The notes beneath the pieces were generated by a model. That model did no database searches. It had not been told where the DNA came from and saw only the letters and a list, made by a program, of their open reading frames with translations. Below are positions 26,957 to 35,315 of a stretch of 64,000 bases of DNA, piece after piece. The translations under genes and the position numbers were made by a program. This DNA is from Falsiphaeobacter marinintestinus (lineage in GTDB: Bacteria; Pseudomonadota; Alphaproteobacteria; Rhodobacterales; Rhodobacteraceae), in assembly GCF_007923355.1 (NCBI RefSeq), contig NZ_VOGO01000003.1, positions 248,001-312,000 of the forward strand. Direction: 5' to 3'. The first letter of the stretch is position 1; each line of letters opens with the position of its first letter.

Positions 26957-27871
26957 TCAGGCACACAAGCTGCTCAAGGACTGAGCAATTCCGGCCGCCA
27001 ACCGCGCATTGTTTCGAACCAATGCGATATTTGCCGTAAGCGAGCGCCCCTCGGTGGCCTCAAATATCTCCTGCAACAGGAACGGCGTGACCGCCTTGCC
27101 GCTGATCCCCTGTACGTCCGCTTTGGCCTGCGCCGCTGCGATCACCGGGGCAAGTGTTTCTGCCGCGATTTCATCGGCTTGCGGGACGGGGTTGGCGATT
27201 AGTTGCCCGCCCGGCAAACCCAAAGCGACACGCATACGATGGGCGCGGGCAATCTGATCGGCGCTGTCCATCCGCAGGGGCGCCGCAAAGGGTGACGTAG
27301 CCGACCAGAACGCCGGAAAGCTGTCCTGCCCCACCGAAATCACCGGAACGCCAAGTGTTTCAAGCACTTCCAGCGTTTTGGGCACATCCAGAATTGCCTT
27401 GGCGCCGGCGGCGACAACGGTCACCGGTGTCTGGGCCAGCTCATGCAAATCTGCGGATATATCAAAGCTGTGTTCGGCACCCTTATGTACGCCGCCGATC
27501 CCGCCGGTGGCAAAAACCTCGATCCCGGCATGGTGCGCGGCGATCATGGTCGCGGCAACGGTGGTGGCACCGGTCCCGCCGGTCGCCAGACACGCCGCAA
27601 GATCGGCGCGCGACAGCTTGGCCACGCCCTTGGCTTGGCCGAGGCGGTCAAGCTGATCCGGGTTCAGACCGATATGCAGCCGCCCGTCCAGCACGGCAAT
27701 GGTGGCCGGAACTGCACCGGCTTTGCGAATGTCGTCTTCGACAAGCCGGGCGACCTCGACATTCTGCGGATGCGGCATCCCGTGCGTGATAATGGTGCTT
27801 TCCAGCGCCACGATAGGCAGGCCAGTTTCTTTGGCGCGAGCGGCCTCGTCTGAATACTGCAGGTCGATCAC
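26957..27871 (-). CDS. psuG: Pseudouridine-5'-phosphate glycosidase
   Basis: PsuG cleaves pseudouridine-5'-phosphate to uracil and ribose-5-phosphate. The 304-residue length is standard. Diagnostic blocks are VALESTIITHGMPHPQN near residue 23, GTGATTVAATM near 97 and FATGGIGGVHKGAEHSFD near 119. The catalytic residues of the family (a lysine, Glu and Asp around the manganese site) fit these segments. It starts with GTG at 27871, overlapping the psuK stop by four bases (GTGA). Pairing with psuK makes a complete two-step pathway for pseudouridine from RNA turnover. Identity is secure. Confidence 0.94.
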   Translation of the reverse strand: MIDLQYSDEAARAKETGLPIVALESTIITHGMPHPQNVEVARLVEDDIRKAGAVPATIAVLDGRLHIGLNPDQLDRLGQAKGVAKLSRADLAACLATGGTGATTVAATMIAAHHAGIEVFATGGIGGVHKGAEHSFDISADLHELAQTPVTVVAAGAKAILDVPKTLEVLETLGVPVISVGQDSFPAFWSATSPFAAPLRMDSADQIARAHRMRVALGLPGGQLIANPVPQADEIAAETLAPVIAAAQAKADVQGISGKAVTPFLLQEIFEATEGRSLTANIALVRNNARLAAGIAQSLSSLCA

Positions 27872-28761
27872 AGCGGTGTTTCTCCTGAAACATAGGTGGC
27901 AGCGGCTTTCAGCGCGCGATTTAAGGCGGCTTCGCGGTCATCGCCTGCGGCTTCGGCAGCGATATGGGCGGCCATGAATGTGTCGCCCGCCCCGGTGACG
28001 CGGGTCACCAAGACTTCGGGCGGGGGCAGATTGATAATTCCGTCTGCGGATCCTTCGGCAGCCGGGTTGCCGCCATCCGTGACCAACGCGCGCAGCGCTC
28101 CGCGATCCAGCAACCCTTTTGCCGCATCGCTCGCTGTCGAAAACTCGCACTGACACAGCAATCCGGCCTCTTCGAGGTTCACATACAGCGTGGCACGGGC
28201 GTGGGTCAGAAACGGGCTTAGCCGTTCGGCTTTCCCGGGCGAGGCCGGAGCAACGCGCAGATCGGCCCGCGCAAATGCCGGGCTTAGGGCAATATCGTTC
28301 AGCAATGGCAGTTTCAGGTTTCCATCCAGCGCGATCAACCCGTCATAAGGGGCCGCTGCCGTGCCAAGCGGGCCATGTTCCAAAGGGGTAAGGATCTTGG
28401 CATCCGCCGCTTCAAGCGAATGCGCATCTGCGATGGCCGCGATCAGGCCATTCGCGCCTTCAACGGCCATATAGCGGTCAGTCGGCAAGTCTTCGGACCG
28501 ATAGATATGATCTGTGTTCATCCCCAGACGCTGACAGGCCAGCACCAGTTCGTCGCCCTCGGCGTCACGCCCGATGGCGGTCAGCAAAGTTGGCGTCATG
28601 CCAAAGCGGGCCAGCGTCATGGCGATGTTCATGGCGACACCGCCGGGCAGGCGGGTGATGCGGCCCGGTACGTCCGACCCTTGCCGCATATGGCTGGCGG
28701 ATCGCCCGATCACGTCCCACAAGACGCTGCCGATGCAAAGGATTGGCGGAAACGAGTTCAT
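27868..28761 (-). CDS. psuK: PfkB-type kinase, probable pseudouridine kinase
   Basis: This ribokinase-family enzyme phosphorylates a nucleoside or sugar; the psuG neighbour makes pseudouridine the most likely substrate. It has 297 residues from ATG 28761; an upstream frame exists but would add an unrelated 30-residue head. Motifs: GSVLWDVIGR near residue 9, LPGGVAMNIAMTLARFG near 36 (PfkB box 1), and VTRVTGAGDTFMAAHIA near 258 (PfkB box 2 with catalytic aspartate in GAGD). It overlaps psuG by four bases. Confusion with a generic sugar kinase is possible but the context is strong. Confidence 0.85.
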   Translation of the reverse strand: MNSFPPILCIGSVLWDVIGRSASHMRQGSDVPGRITRLPGGVAMNIAMTLARFGMTPTLLTAIGRDAEGDELVLACQRLGMNTDHIYRSEDLPTDRYMAVEGANGLIAAIADAHSLEAADAKILTPLEHGPLGTAAAPYDGLIALDGNLKLPLLNDIALSPAFARADLRVAPASPGKAERLSPFLTHARATLYVNLEEAGLLCQCEFSTASDAAKGLLDRGALRALVTDGGNPAAEGSADGIINLPPPEVLVTRVTGAGDTFMAAHIAAEAAGDDREAALNRALKAAATYVSGETPL

Positions 28762-28802
28762 GGACAGGTTCTGCCTTCTATCCCCGAATGGTGCAAGCGC
28801 GG

Positions 28803-29609
28803 TTACTGCACCGGGGTCGAAAACGTAAGCGCCGCCCATAGGGTTTCCCAAACGGCTGCGTCATCGTCATCAGCGGGACGTAAGACGACCGCATCAAGAA
28901 GGTAGTCATGACCTGCAGACACCGGGATCACGACCTGACCCAATTGGTCGGTCCGGTGCAGGGTAATAGTCACTTGGCCATCTGGCGCTCGGTCGAACAC
29001 TTCGACCTGAGCATCGGGCCTCGGCAGGTTTTCATAGAGCAGACCAACCGAGACCCCTTGAGTTAAATCATCGGTGTAAGGGTTCGTAAGCGCAACGAAT
29101 TCTGTTTCAAGCCCTGTGCGCCCGTCAGCCCCTTTGGCATTGCCAACCCCGACCAATGCCTTGACATATCGGGTGTATAATTCGCTAAAACCCGACGCTG
29201 GCAATCCGCGAGCGATGTGTTGGTCGCGCGCTTGCGGGAAATCTTTGTGGGTGGTGAATTTCTCAAAGTTTTTCCATTGCGGATAGGTGATACGGGATGG
29301 GGCTGTCTGATGCACGAGAACCCAAAGGCCCGGTTCATCTGCCTGCATCCGGAAAGCCGGATAATCGCCTGCATTACCCAGGTAAACGCGCGTTTCACCA
29401 TTAACGATAACGTCGAACCGTTCGGATTGGCCCGGAAAGAACGGATATGTTGCACCGCGAAACCGTTCTCCGTTTCTGAAATCGGCCTGGATTTCGGTGC
29501 CGACTTCAACCTGTGGCCGATCCGGCGACAACCAGAATTCATGGCCCGCCGCCGGGAAGGCCGAAAGGCAAACGCCGGAAATGACAGTGGCAACAAAGCG
29601 CAGCAGCAT
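28803..29609 (-). CDS. DUF4198 periplasmic protein
   Basis: The product has 268 residues with a signal peptide cleaved around residue 19 (SAFPAAGHEFW). The mature N terminus HEFWLSPDRPQV is typical of DUF4198, a beta-sandwich family related to CopC/NikM-like periplasmic proteins and often found next to TonB receptors or metal transporters. Other conserved blocks are GWRF-like FRNGERFRGATYPF near 50 and a C-terminal GHDYLLDAVVLRP near 240. ATG 29609 has AGGA upstream. No transport gene is next to it, so nickel or copper involvement cannot be assigned. It is separated from psuK by about 40 bases, on the same strand. Confidence 0.75.
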   Translation of the reverse strand: MLLRFVATVISGVCLSAFPAAGHEFWLSPDRPQVEVGTEIQADFRNGERFRGATYPFFPGQSERFDVIVNGETRVYLGNAGDYPAFRMQADEPGLWVLVHQTAPSRITYPQWKNFEKFTTHKDFPQARDQHIARGLPASGFSELYTRYVKALVGVGNAKGADGRTGLETEFVALTNPYTDDLTQGVSVGLLYENLPRPDAQVEVFDRAPDGQVTITLHRTDQLGQVVIPVSAGHDYLLDAVVLRPADDDDAAVWETLWAALTFSTPVQ

Positions 29610-29706
29610 GGAACCCGATCCTGTGTGTTCACCAAATGCTGATCCCAGTTGGACAAAAGTCAAGAGACGCAGGATTACCCGATGAATCTAATAGGGCTGA
29701 TCCTTG

Positions 29707-30327
29707 TCAGTCCAGAGGTGCAATCAGCGTCTTGAGGGCTGACAGCGGATCATCCGCTGACCAAATCTCATCCCCGATTCCGAAGAAATCAGTCATCGGG
29801 GCAAGTTGAGCCACCAGGTCGGGGGTCAGGCCACCTTCAGCGACAACCGGCAATTCGACGACATCCGACCACCACTGGAACAACTCAGTGTCAGCCACCG
29901 ACCCGTCCCCCAAACCCGATCCGCTGACCGGGCCAAAGCTGATGTAGTCAGCCCCGGCTTCACCGGCGGACAGCCCATCATGGCTGGACACACCACAAAA
30001 GCTGCCAACGATCGCATCCGCGCCCAGCGTCTTGCGGGCCGCGCGCACCGATTTTCCGGCATCGCTCAGGTGCACACCGTCAAGCCCCAGCCGTTCAGCC
30101 AGCAACACATGGTCATTCACCACGATCGCGATATCGCGGGCATGGGCCACGGCGCGCAGCGCATCCGCAGCGCGGGCTACAGTGTCTTCGTCCGTGCTGG
30201 CCATGGCCAGGCGGATGCAGGCAATTGGCAACCCGTCCAGGACATTGGCCAAAACCGGTGCAAATGCGTCGGCGTCAAACACCGGCGGGGTGATCAGATA
30301 AAGTTGCGGCTGCTCGGGGGCGTCCAT
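29707..30327 (-). CDS. Thiamine-phosphate synthase-like protein
   Basis: This is a TIM-barrel protein of the ThiE family with 206 residues. VVNDHVLLAERLGLDGVHLSD near residue 70 and ADYISFGPVSGSG near 130 align with the ThiE phosphate- and pyrophosphate-binding segments. ThiE enzymes condense the thiazole phosphate with HMP-PP. In canonical ThiE the GVHLGQ glutamine follows; here it is GVHLSD, so it may be a divergent paralogue (compare TenI/ThiE-like proteins) and not the main enzyme. No other thi gene is in the window. It is divergent from the methyltransferase gene across 133 bases. Confidence 0.72.
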   Translation of the reverse strand: MDAPEQPQLYLITPPVFDADAFAPVLANVLDGLPIACIRLAMASTDEDTVARAADALRAVAHARDIAIVVNDHVLLAERLGLDGVHLSDAGKSVRAARKTLGADAIVGSFCGVSSHDGLSAGEAGADYISFGPVSGSGLGDGSVADTELFQWWSDVVELPVVAEGGLTPDLVAQLAPMTDFFGIGDEIWSADDPLSALKTLIAPLD

Positions 30328-30460
30328 AGCGGTGGTCCTTCAATGGTCGTGCCGCGCGGTTTAGCGGATTAACGGCGGGAATCAAACGTTTTTGCAGGGC
30401 AGGCGGCTTGCCCTTGGTCGTCTGGGCGACTAGAGCAGGCCAGATTTCCGGAGGATCATG

Positions 30461-31210
30461 ATGCCCACCGCCACGCCGCAGCCTGCCTTTGTCCTGGTTC
30501 GCCCGCAAATGGGCGAGAACATCGGGGCCGCCGCGCGGGCCATGTGGAACTTTGGTCTGGACCGGATGCGCATCGTTGATCCGCGCGATGGCTGGCCAAA
30601 CCAAAAGGCCGTCGCCATGTCGAGCGGGGCAGGGCGTTTGCTGGACGAAGCCGGGTTGTTTGACGGCGTCGCCGATGCAGTGGCCGATTGTTCTTATGTC
30701 ATGGCGACAACGGCGCGCCCGCGCGGCCTGACCAAACCCGTGCTCAGCCCCGAACGCGCGATGCAGATCGCTGCCGAAAAAATCGCGGCGGGTGAAAAGG
30801 TTGCGGTGATGTTCGGACCTGAACGCGCCGGGTTGGAAAACGACGATATCGCCAAGGCCAACGCCATCATCTCGGTTCCGGTGAACCCCGAATTCGCGTC
30901 GCTGAACCTGGCGCAATGCGTGTTGCTGACCGGATACGAATGGCAACGCCAGCAGGCCGGTATCGTCCACGAAACCGTGGACAGGCGGCGGCAGACCGAT
31001 TGGGCCACCGGGCTTGAGGTTGAAAAGCTGGCACAGCACTACGAAGATCGGCTGGATCAGGCGGGGTTCTTCTTTCCCGACACCAAGGCCGATGGCATGA
31101 AAACCAATCTGCGCAACCTGTGGAGCCGGATGGAACTGACCCGCGCCGATGTTCAGATGTTTCATGGCATCATGCGGCAGATGGTCCGTTGGAAAGAACG
31201 CGGCGACTGA
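30461..31210 (+). CDS. trmJ: SpoU-family RNA methyltransferase, TrmJ-like
   Basis: This SPOUT-class enzyme transfers methyl from S-adenosylmethionine to a ribose in tRNA or rRNA; TrmJ modifies nucleotide 32 of tRNA. The 249-residue protein has motif 1 ENIGAAARAMWNFGL near 20, motif 2 MFGPERAGLENDDIA near 116 and motif 3 SLNLAQCVLLTGYE near 145, all needed for the knotted fold. A C-terminal helical part (LDQAGFFFPDTKADGMKTNLRNL near 205) resembles the TrmJ extension. GGAGG is spaced six bases before ATG 30461; a second ATG three bases upstream is less well spaced. The exact target is not provable here. Confidence 0.85.
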   Translation: MPTATPQPAFVLVRPQMGENIGAAARAMWNFGLDRMRIVDPRDGWPNQKAVAMSSGAGRLLDEAGLFDGVADAVADCSYVMATTARPRGLTKPVLSPERAMQIAAEKIAAGEKVAVMFGPERAGLENDDIAKANAIISVPVNPEFASLNLAQCVLLTGYEWQRQQAGIVHETVDRRRQTDWATGLEVEKLAQHYEDRLDQAGFFFPDTKADGMKTNLRNLWSRMELTRADVQMFHGIMRQMVRWKERGD

Positions 31211-31269
31211 GACTGGACGACGCCGGGGCCTGCACCTAGCTTCGGAACAAAGCAGAATGTGAGGATGGC

Positions 31270-32424
31270 ATGAGCGGCAAGCGCAACATCTTTGAAGAGG
31301 TCTCGGGCGATGACCCCGTGCGTCCGGTGACCCAACCCGGTCTGATCGACAAGGGACGGGGCGGCGCGCGCAACGGCATCCGCGTCTGGCTGATGATCCT
31401 GTTCGCATTGGTCGTTGCGATGATCGTCGTGGGCGGGTTGACCCGGCTGACCGACAGCGGGTTGTCGATCACCGAATGGCGCCCGGTCACAGGGGCAATG
31501 CCACCGATGACCGAAGCGGATTGGCAATCTGAGTTCGATAAATACAAGCAGATCGACCAGTGGCAGATCGAAAATCAATGGATGCAACTGTCTGATTTTA
31601 AACAGATCTACTGGTGGGAATGGGGCCACCGCCAATTGGGCCGTGTCATCGGGCTGGTCTGGGCACTTGGGTTCTTCGGCTTCCTGATCGCGCGCAAGAT
31701 CCCAACAGGGTGGACCGGCAAACTGATCATTCCCGGTGCGCTGGGTGGCCTGCAAGGGGCCATCGGCGGGTGGATGGTTGCATCGGGCTTGACGCAGGGC
31801 GAAGGCATGACTTCGGTCGCCTCGTACCGGTTGGCGCTGCATCTGGGACTGGCCTTTGTTATTCTGGGCGTCATCGCGTGGTATGTGTTTGAACTGGGTC
31901 GCACGGACCGTGATCTGATGCAGGCGCGGCGGGCCAAGGATGCCAAGCTGTTCGGGATGTCTACCGGGTTGCTGCACTTTGCGTTCCTGCAGATCCTGCT
32001 GGGCGCACTGGTGGCGGGTATCGATGCCGGACGCAGTTATACTGACTGGCCGCTGATGGGCGGGCAGGTGATCCCGCCCGATCCGATGCTGCTGGAACCG
32101 GCATGGCGAAATTTCTTTGAAAACCCGGGCCTTGTGCAGTTCATTCACCGGGTCAGCGGGTATCTTCTTTTGGCCTTCGGCGTGGTGGTCTGGATGCGCG
32201 GACGGGCTTCGGCACACCCGAACACGCGGTTTGCGTTTAACGCGGCCTTTGCAGCGCTGTTGCTACAGGTTGTTCTGGGCATCGTGACCGTGGTCTATGC
32301 CGCACCGCTGCATATCGCGATTGTCCATCAGCTTTTGGCGGTCGTTGTCTGGGTCGCGATCCTGCGCGCCCGGTTCCTGTCTGCCTATCCACAAGTCACA
32401 TCTGTCCGGGGAGCCCCAGCATGA
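31270..32424 (+). CDS. ctaA: Heme A synthase (COX15/CtaA)
   Basis: CtaA oxidises heme O to heme A for cytochrome aa3 oxidase. The 384-residue protein is the COX15-type with about eight membrane segments. The heme-ligand histidines appear in WGHRQLGRVIG near residue 118, ALHLGLAFVI near 192, FIHRVSGYL near 293 and AIVHQLLAV near 351, the expected four histidine positions. The glutamate in ITEWRPVTGAMPP near 75 is conserved. GAGG is five bases before the ATG. Its stop overlaps the following M32 gene by four bases. No other cytochrome oxidase gene is in view, which is normal in roseobacters where ctaA is separate. Confidence 0.95.
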   Translation: MSGKRNIFEEVSGDDPVRPVTQPGLIDKGRGGARNGIRVWLMILFALVVAMIVVGGLTRLTDSGLSITEWRPVTGAMPPMTEADWQSEFDKYKQIDQWQIENQWMQLSDFKQIYWWEWGHRQLGRVIGLVWALGFFGFLIARKIPTGWTGKLIIPGALGGLQGAIGGWMVASGLTQGEGMTSVASYRLALHLGLAFVILGVIAWYVFELGRTDRDLMQARRAKDAKLFGMSTGLLHFAFLQILLGALVAGIDAGRSYTDWPLMGGQVIPPDPMLLEPAWRNFFENPGLVQFIHRVSGYLLLAFGVVVWMRGRASAHPNTRFAFNAAFAALLLQVVLGIVTVVYAAPLHIAIVHQLLAVVVWVAILRARFLSAYPQVTSVRGAPA

Positions 32425-33890
32425 GCGCGTATGATGAATTGATGGCCTTTCAGCGCGATACCAGCGCGATGGGCCAGATTGCCGGTCGTCTGGGCTGGGA
32501 TCAGGAAACAATGATGCCACGCGGCGCAGCGTCACAACGCGGGGCCGAGATGGCGGCAATGGAAGCCGTGCTGCACGCGCGCAGATCAGATCCGCGCGTC
32601 GGCGATTGGCTGGACAAGGCTGAAGCCACCGATGACGTCAGCGCGGCGCAACTGCGCGAAATCCGTCGCAGCTATGAGCGGACGCTGAAAGTACCCGCGG
32701 ATCTGGCGCGCAAAATCGCACAGGTCACGTCCGAGGCGCAAGGCAAATGGGCTGCGGCCCGCGCCGATGAAGACGTCGACGCGTTCCTTCCGGTTCTGGA
32801 AGAAGTTGTCGCCCTGAAGCGCGAAGAAGGCGCGGCCCTGGCCGCCGGCGGCGACATCTATGACGCGATGCTTGAGGATTATGAACCTGGCACAACCGGG
32901 ACGCAAATTGGCGACACCTTTGATGCCATGCGCCCGCGTCTGGTGGCGTTGCGGGCGGCTGTTCTTGATCAACCAGAACCGCAGGGTTTGAGCGGAACCT
33001 ATGATGCGGCGGCGCAGATGGCCTTGTCTGAAAAGCTGGCGGTGGCATTTGGCTATGATCTGAACCGGGGTCGGCTGGACAAGGCAGTGCACCCGTTCAG
33101 CTCGGGCAGCGGATCGGATGTCCGGATCACGACCCGTACATCTGCGACCGATCCGTTCAACTGCATCTATTCAACGATCCATGAAACCGGCCATGCCTGT
33201 TACGAACTTGGCGTCGACCCCGCCTTTGCGCTGACTCCGCTGGGAAGTGGCGTTTCGATGGGCGTGCACGAAAGTCAAAGTCGCATCTACGAAAACCAAC
33301 TGGGCCGCTCGCGCGCTTTCACCGGCTGGCTGTTCACCCAGATGCAAGACACCTTTGGCGATCTTGGCGTGGCCGATGCCGATGCGTTTTATGCGGCTGT
33401 GAACCGGGTCCAAAACGGGTACATCCGGACCGAAGCGGACGAGATTCAGTATAATCTGCACATCATGCTGCGCTTCGATCTGGAGCGCGCGTTGATGAGC
33501 GGGGATCTGGCTGTTGATGATCTGGAAGCCGCCTGGAACGACCGGTTTGCCGCCGATTTCGGATATGCTGTCGACAAGCCGTCGAATGGCTGTTTGCAGG
33601 ATGTGCATTGGTCGGTCGGTCTGTTCGGTTATTTCCCGACCTATTCTCTGGGCAACGTCTATGCTGGGTGTTTGTATGGCGCGTTGCGCGGCGCCGTGCC
33701 GGATCTGGACACGAACCTGGGGCAGGGCGACACGTCTGGTGCCACAGGATGGCTGCGCGAAAACCTGCAACGCCACGGCGGGCTCTATGCCCCGCGCGAT
33801 GTGATCGAACGGGCCAGCGGAGTGACACCCGGCCCCGAGCCGTTGCTGGCCTATCTTGAAGCAAAGTTTAGCGAGATCTACGGCCTCTAA
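32421..33890 (+). CDS. M32 family metallocarboxypeptidase
   Basis: M32 carboxypeptidases remove C-terminal residues using one catalytic zinc. The 489-residue protein is all-alpha with no signal peptide. The zinc motif HEXXH is present as HETGH at about residues 254-258, with the glutamate ligand expected near E285 in HESQSRIYEN. Near the end, LGNVYAGCLYGALR fits the conserved C-terminal helix. It begins in an ATGA overlap with ctaA and its last four bases overlap the opposing transglutaminase gene. It is thought to be a cytoplasmic peptidase, but its physiological substrates are not known for this family. Confidence 0.93.
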   Translation: MSAYDELMAFQRDTSAMGQIAGRLGWDQETMMPRGAASQRGAEMAAMEAVLHARRSDPRVGDWLDKAEATDDVSAAQLREIRRSYERTLKVPADLARKIAQVTSEAQGKWAAARADEDVDAFLPVLEEVVALKREEGAALAAGGDIYDAMLEDYEPGTTGTQIGDTFDAMRPRLVALRAAVLDQPEPQGLSGTYDAAAQMALSEKLAVAFGYDLNRGRLDKAVHPFSSGSGSDVRITTRTSATDPFNCIYSTIHETGHACYELGVDPAFALTPLGSGVSMGVHESQSRIYENQLGRSRAFTGWLFTQMQDTFGDLGVADADAFYAAVNRVQNGYIRTEADEIQYNLHIMLRFDLERALMSGDLAVDDLEAAWNDRFAADFGYAVDKPSNGCLQDVHWSVGLFGYFPTYSLGNVYAGCLYGALRGAVPDLDTNLGQGDTSGATGWLRENLQRHGGLYAPRDVIERASGVTPGPEPLLAYLEAKFSEIYGL

Positions 33891-34663
33891 ATCCGCATCA
33901 CGTTGACGTTTTGATAGATGAACCCGGCGGGGTCCGATGTCTCCATAAAGGCCACGTCGCAAGCGTCGCGGCCAACCGAGATCACGGCAACCTCGTCCGG
34001 GTGACACATGCCGGTTGCATCGACATTGTGCCATCTGCCGTCCAGCCAGACCTGTGCGACGGCGTGGAAGTCGGGCGGCTGCACACCTATGCCGTACACC
34101 GAACAATAGCGCGCCGGGATGTCCGCCGCGCGGACTAAGGCACAGACCATATGCGCATAATCGCGACAAACGCCTGCGCGCGCGGCGAACGTGTCAATCA
34201 CCGTGGTCGTAGCGTCCGAAGTGCCCGGCACATAGTCCATTTCGGTGTGCACCCAGTCGCGGATCGCGGCCACTTTTGCGCCGCCCTGCAAATGGCCGAA
34301 CCGACGCGCGACAAAACCGATGAACATATCGGACTGGCAATAGCGGGACGGGCGCAAAAAGCTTAGCACTTCGCCCGGCAAGGCGTGACGCGGTGTGCTG
34401 TACAGGGTCTCAAGCGCTGTCGCGTCCGGGGTAATTTCGGCTTGCGCGCAGTATCGCACCGACATCCTCGGCATCTGAAGCCCGGCCCACAAACGCTGTC
34501 CGACGCCAGCCTCACCCGCCACGCGGGTCAACGTTGCATTGGGAAAGCTCAGTGTCTCGTAAAAAACAGTCTGGGCTGATGTCCGGGCCACCTCGAACGC
34601 CAGGCAAGCAAGAAGGTCACCAGAAAGATCATACTCCATCGCAACGTCGATCTGGATCTGCAT
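33887..34663 (-). CDS. Transglutaminase-like domain protein
   Basis: This is a predicted cysteine protease-fold enzyme, 258 residues, without signal peptide. The transglutaminase core has the nucleophile cysteine in AGVCRDYAHMVCALVRA near 164, a histidine in PDFHAVAQVWL near 204 and an aspartate in WHNVDATGMC near 218, completing the triad. The N-terminal region resembles the bacterial transglutaminase N domain that precedes this core in many proteins. The ribosome site AAAGGGG precedes ATG 34663. In other bacteria such genes lie beside alpha-E or circularly permuted ATP-grasp genes; none is seen here. Activity (amidase, protease or crosslinking) is not assignable. Confidence 0.82.
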   Translation of the reverse strand: MQIQIDVAMEYDLSGDLLACLAFEVARTSAQTVFYETLSFPNATLTRVAGEAGVGQRLWAGLQMPRMSVRYCAQAEITPDATALETLYSTPRHALPGEVLSFLRPSRYCQSDMFIGFVARRFGHLQGGAKVAAIRDWVHTEMDYVPGTSDATTTVIDTFAARAGVCRDYAHMVCALVRAADIPARYCSVYGIGVQPPDFHAVAQVWLDGRWHNVDATGMCHPDEVAVISVGRDACDVAFMETSDPAGFIYQNVNVMRI

Positions 34664-34766
34664 TCAGGCCCCTTTGGTGAAAACGGGCAGCTGATCGCCG
34701 CCCGATATCATCCGGTATCGTGGTCGCAGAAAACAGTTCTTAAAGCTGACGCCCTCGCAGACGGGA

Positions 34767-35126
34767 TTACTGTTTCACGCAGGTTGATTTTGGAACGCCA
34801 GACCCCGACACTGTCAAGCTGCCATTTTTGTTCTGAACGATCTTGCGGCTGGCATTTGTACTTGCGTTGCGCATTTTGCCGTTCTTGTGCAGATTATAGC
34901 CCGCCTGAGTGGTCTTGCCGTCCATGGTGACAGTGTAGGGAAAACTTTTTCCCGCGGGGTCCGATTTGGAAAAGGACCAGACCATTGATCCTCCACCGAA
35001 CTTGCAGTCAAACGTGTTGCCATTTAGCGCGGTCACCAAGTCAGAGCCTTTGAGTTCAGCAGCTGATGCCGAGGTTGACAGAAGCGCCAGACTGACTGCG
35101 GCAGAGATTGAAAAGATCTTGAACAT
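34767..35126 (-). CDS. Small secreted protein, function unknown
   Basis: A 119-residue exported product has a signal peptide (MFKIFSISAAVSLALLSTSASA, cut after about 22). The mature part is rich in Lys, Asn, Gly and Ser, has two cysteines (NTFDCKFGGG and PKSTCVKQ at the C terminus) and short beta-strand-like segments such as PYTVTMDGKTTQAGY. The two cysteines could form one disulfide bond in the periplasm. I do not recognise the family. It lies in a relatively AT-rich pocket next to an AT-rich upstream gap of about 190 bases, unlike most neighbours, which may indicate transfer. It is separated from gyrA by that gap and the gyrA terminator. Confidence 0.6.
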   Translation of the reverse strand: MFKIFSISAAVSLALLSTSASAAELKGSDLVTALNGNTFDCKFGGGSMVWSFSKSDPAGKSFPYTVTMDGKTTQAGYNLHKNGKMRNASTNASRKIVQNKNGSLTVSGSGVPKSTCVKQ

Positions 35127-35249
35127 AAAAATTACCCAATTCAGCTATGTTTGTTTTTTAGTTTTATTGATTCAGTTTAGCCACAAAACAAAGCCAACTC
35201 GCAACACTTTATTCAAAATCCACTGGACTCCACATTACCCGTCAAGATC

Positions 35250-35289
35250 AAAAAAAATCGGGCCCGGATCATAATGATCGCGGGCCCGA
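35250..35289 (-). terminator. Intrinsic terminator of gyrA
   Basis: Arms TCGGGCCCG (35258-35266) and CGGGCCCGA (35281-35289) form the stem with a 14-base loop, followed on the minus strand by eight Ts. It is 26 bases past the gyrA stop, so gyrA ends here and the small secreted gene needs its own promoter. Confidence 0.85.
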
Positions 35290-35315
35290 AGACTTAAGTA
35301 TTACGGATCAAACCG

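Noticed and set aside
30275-31408. A 377-codon frame antisense to the methyltransferase gene
   Set aside because: It spans a gene boundary, promoter region and two strands of conserved coding sequence; no motif.
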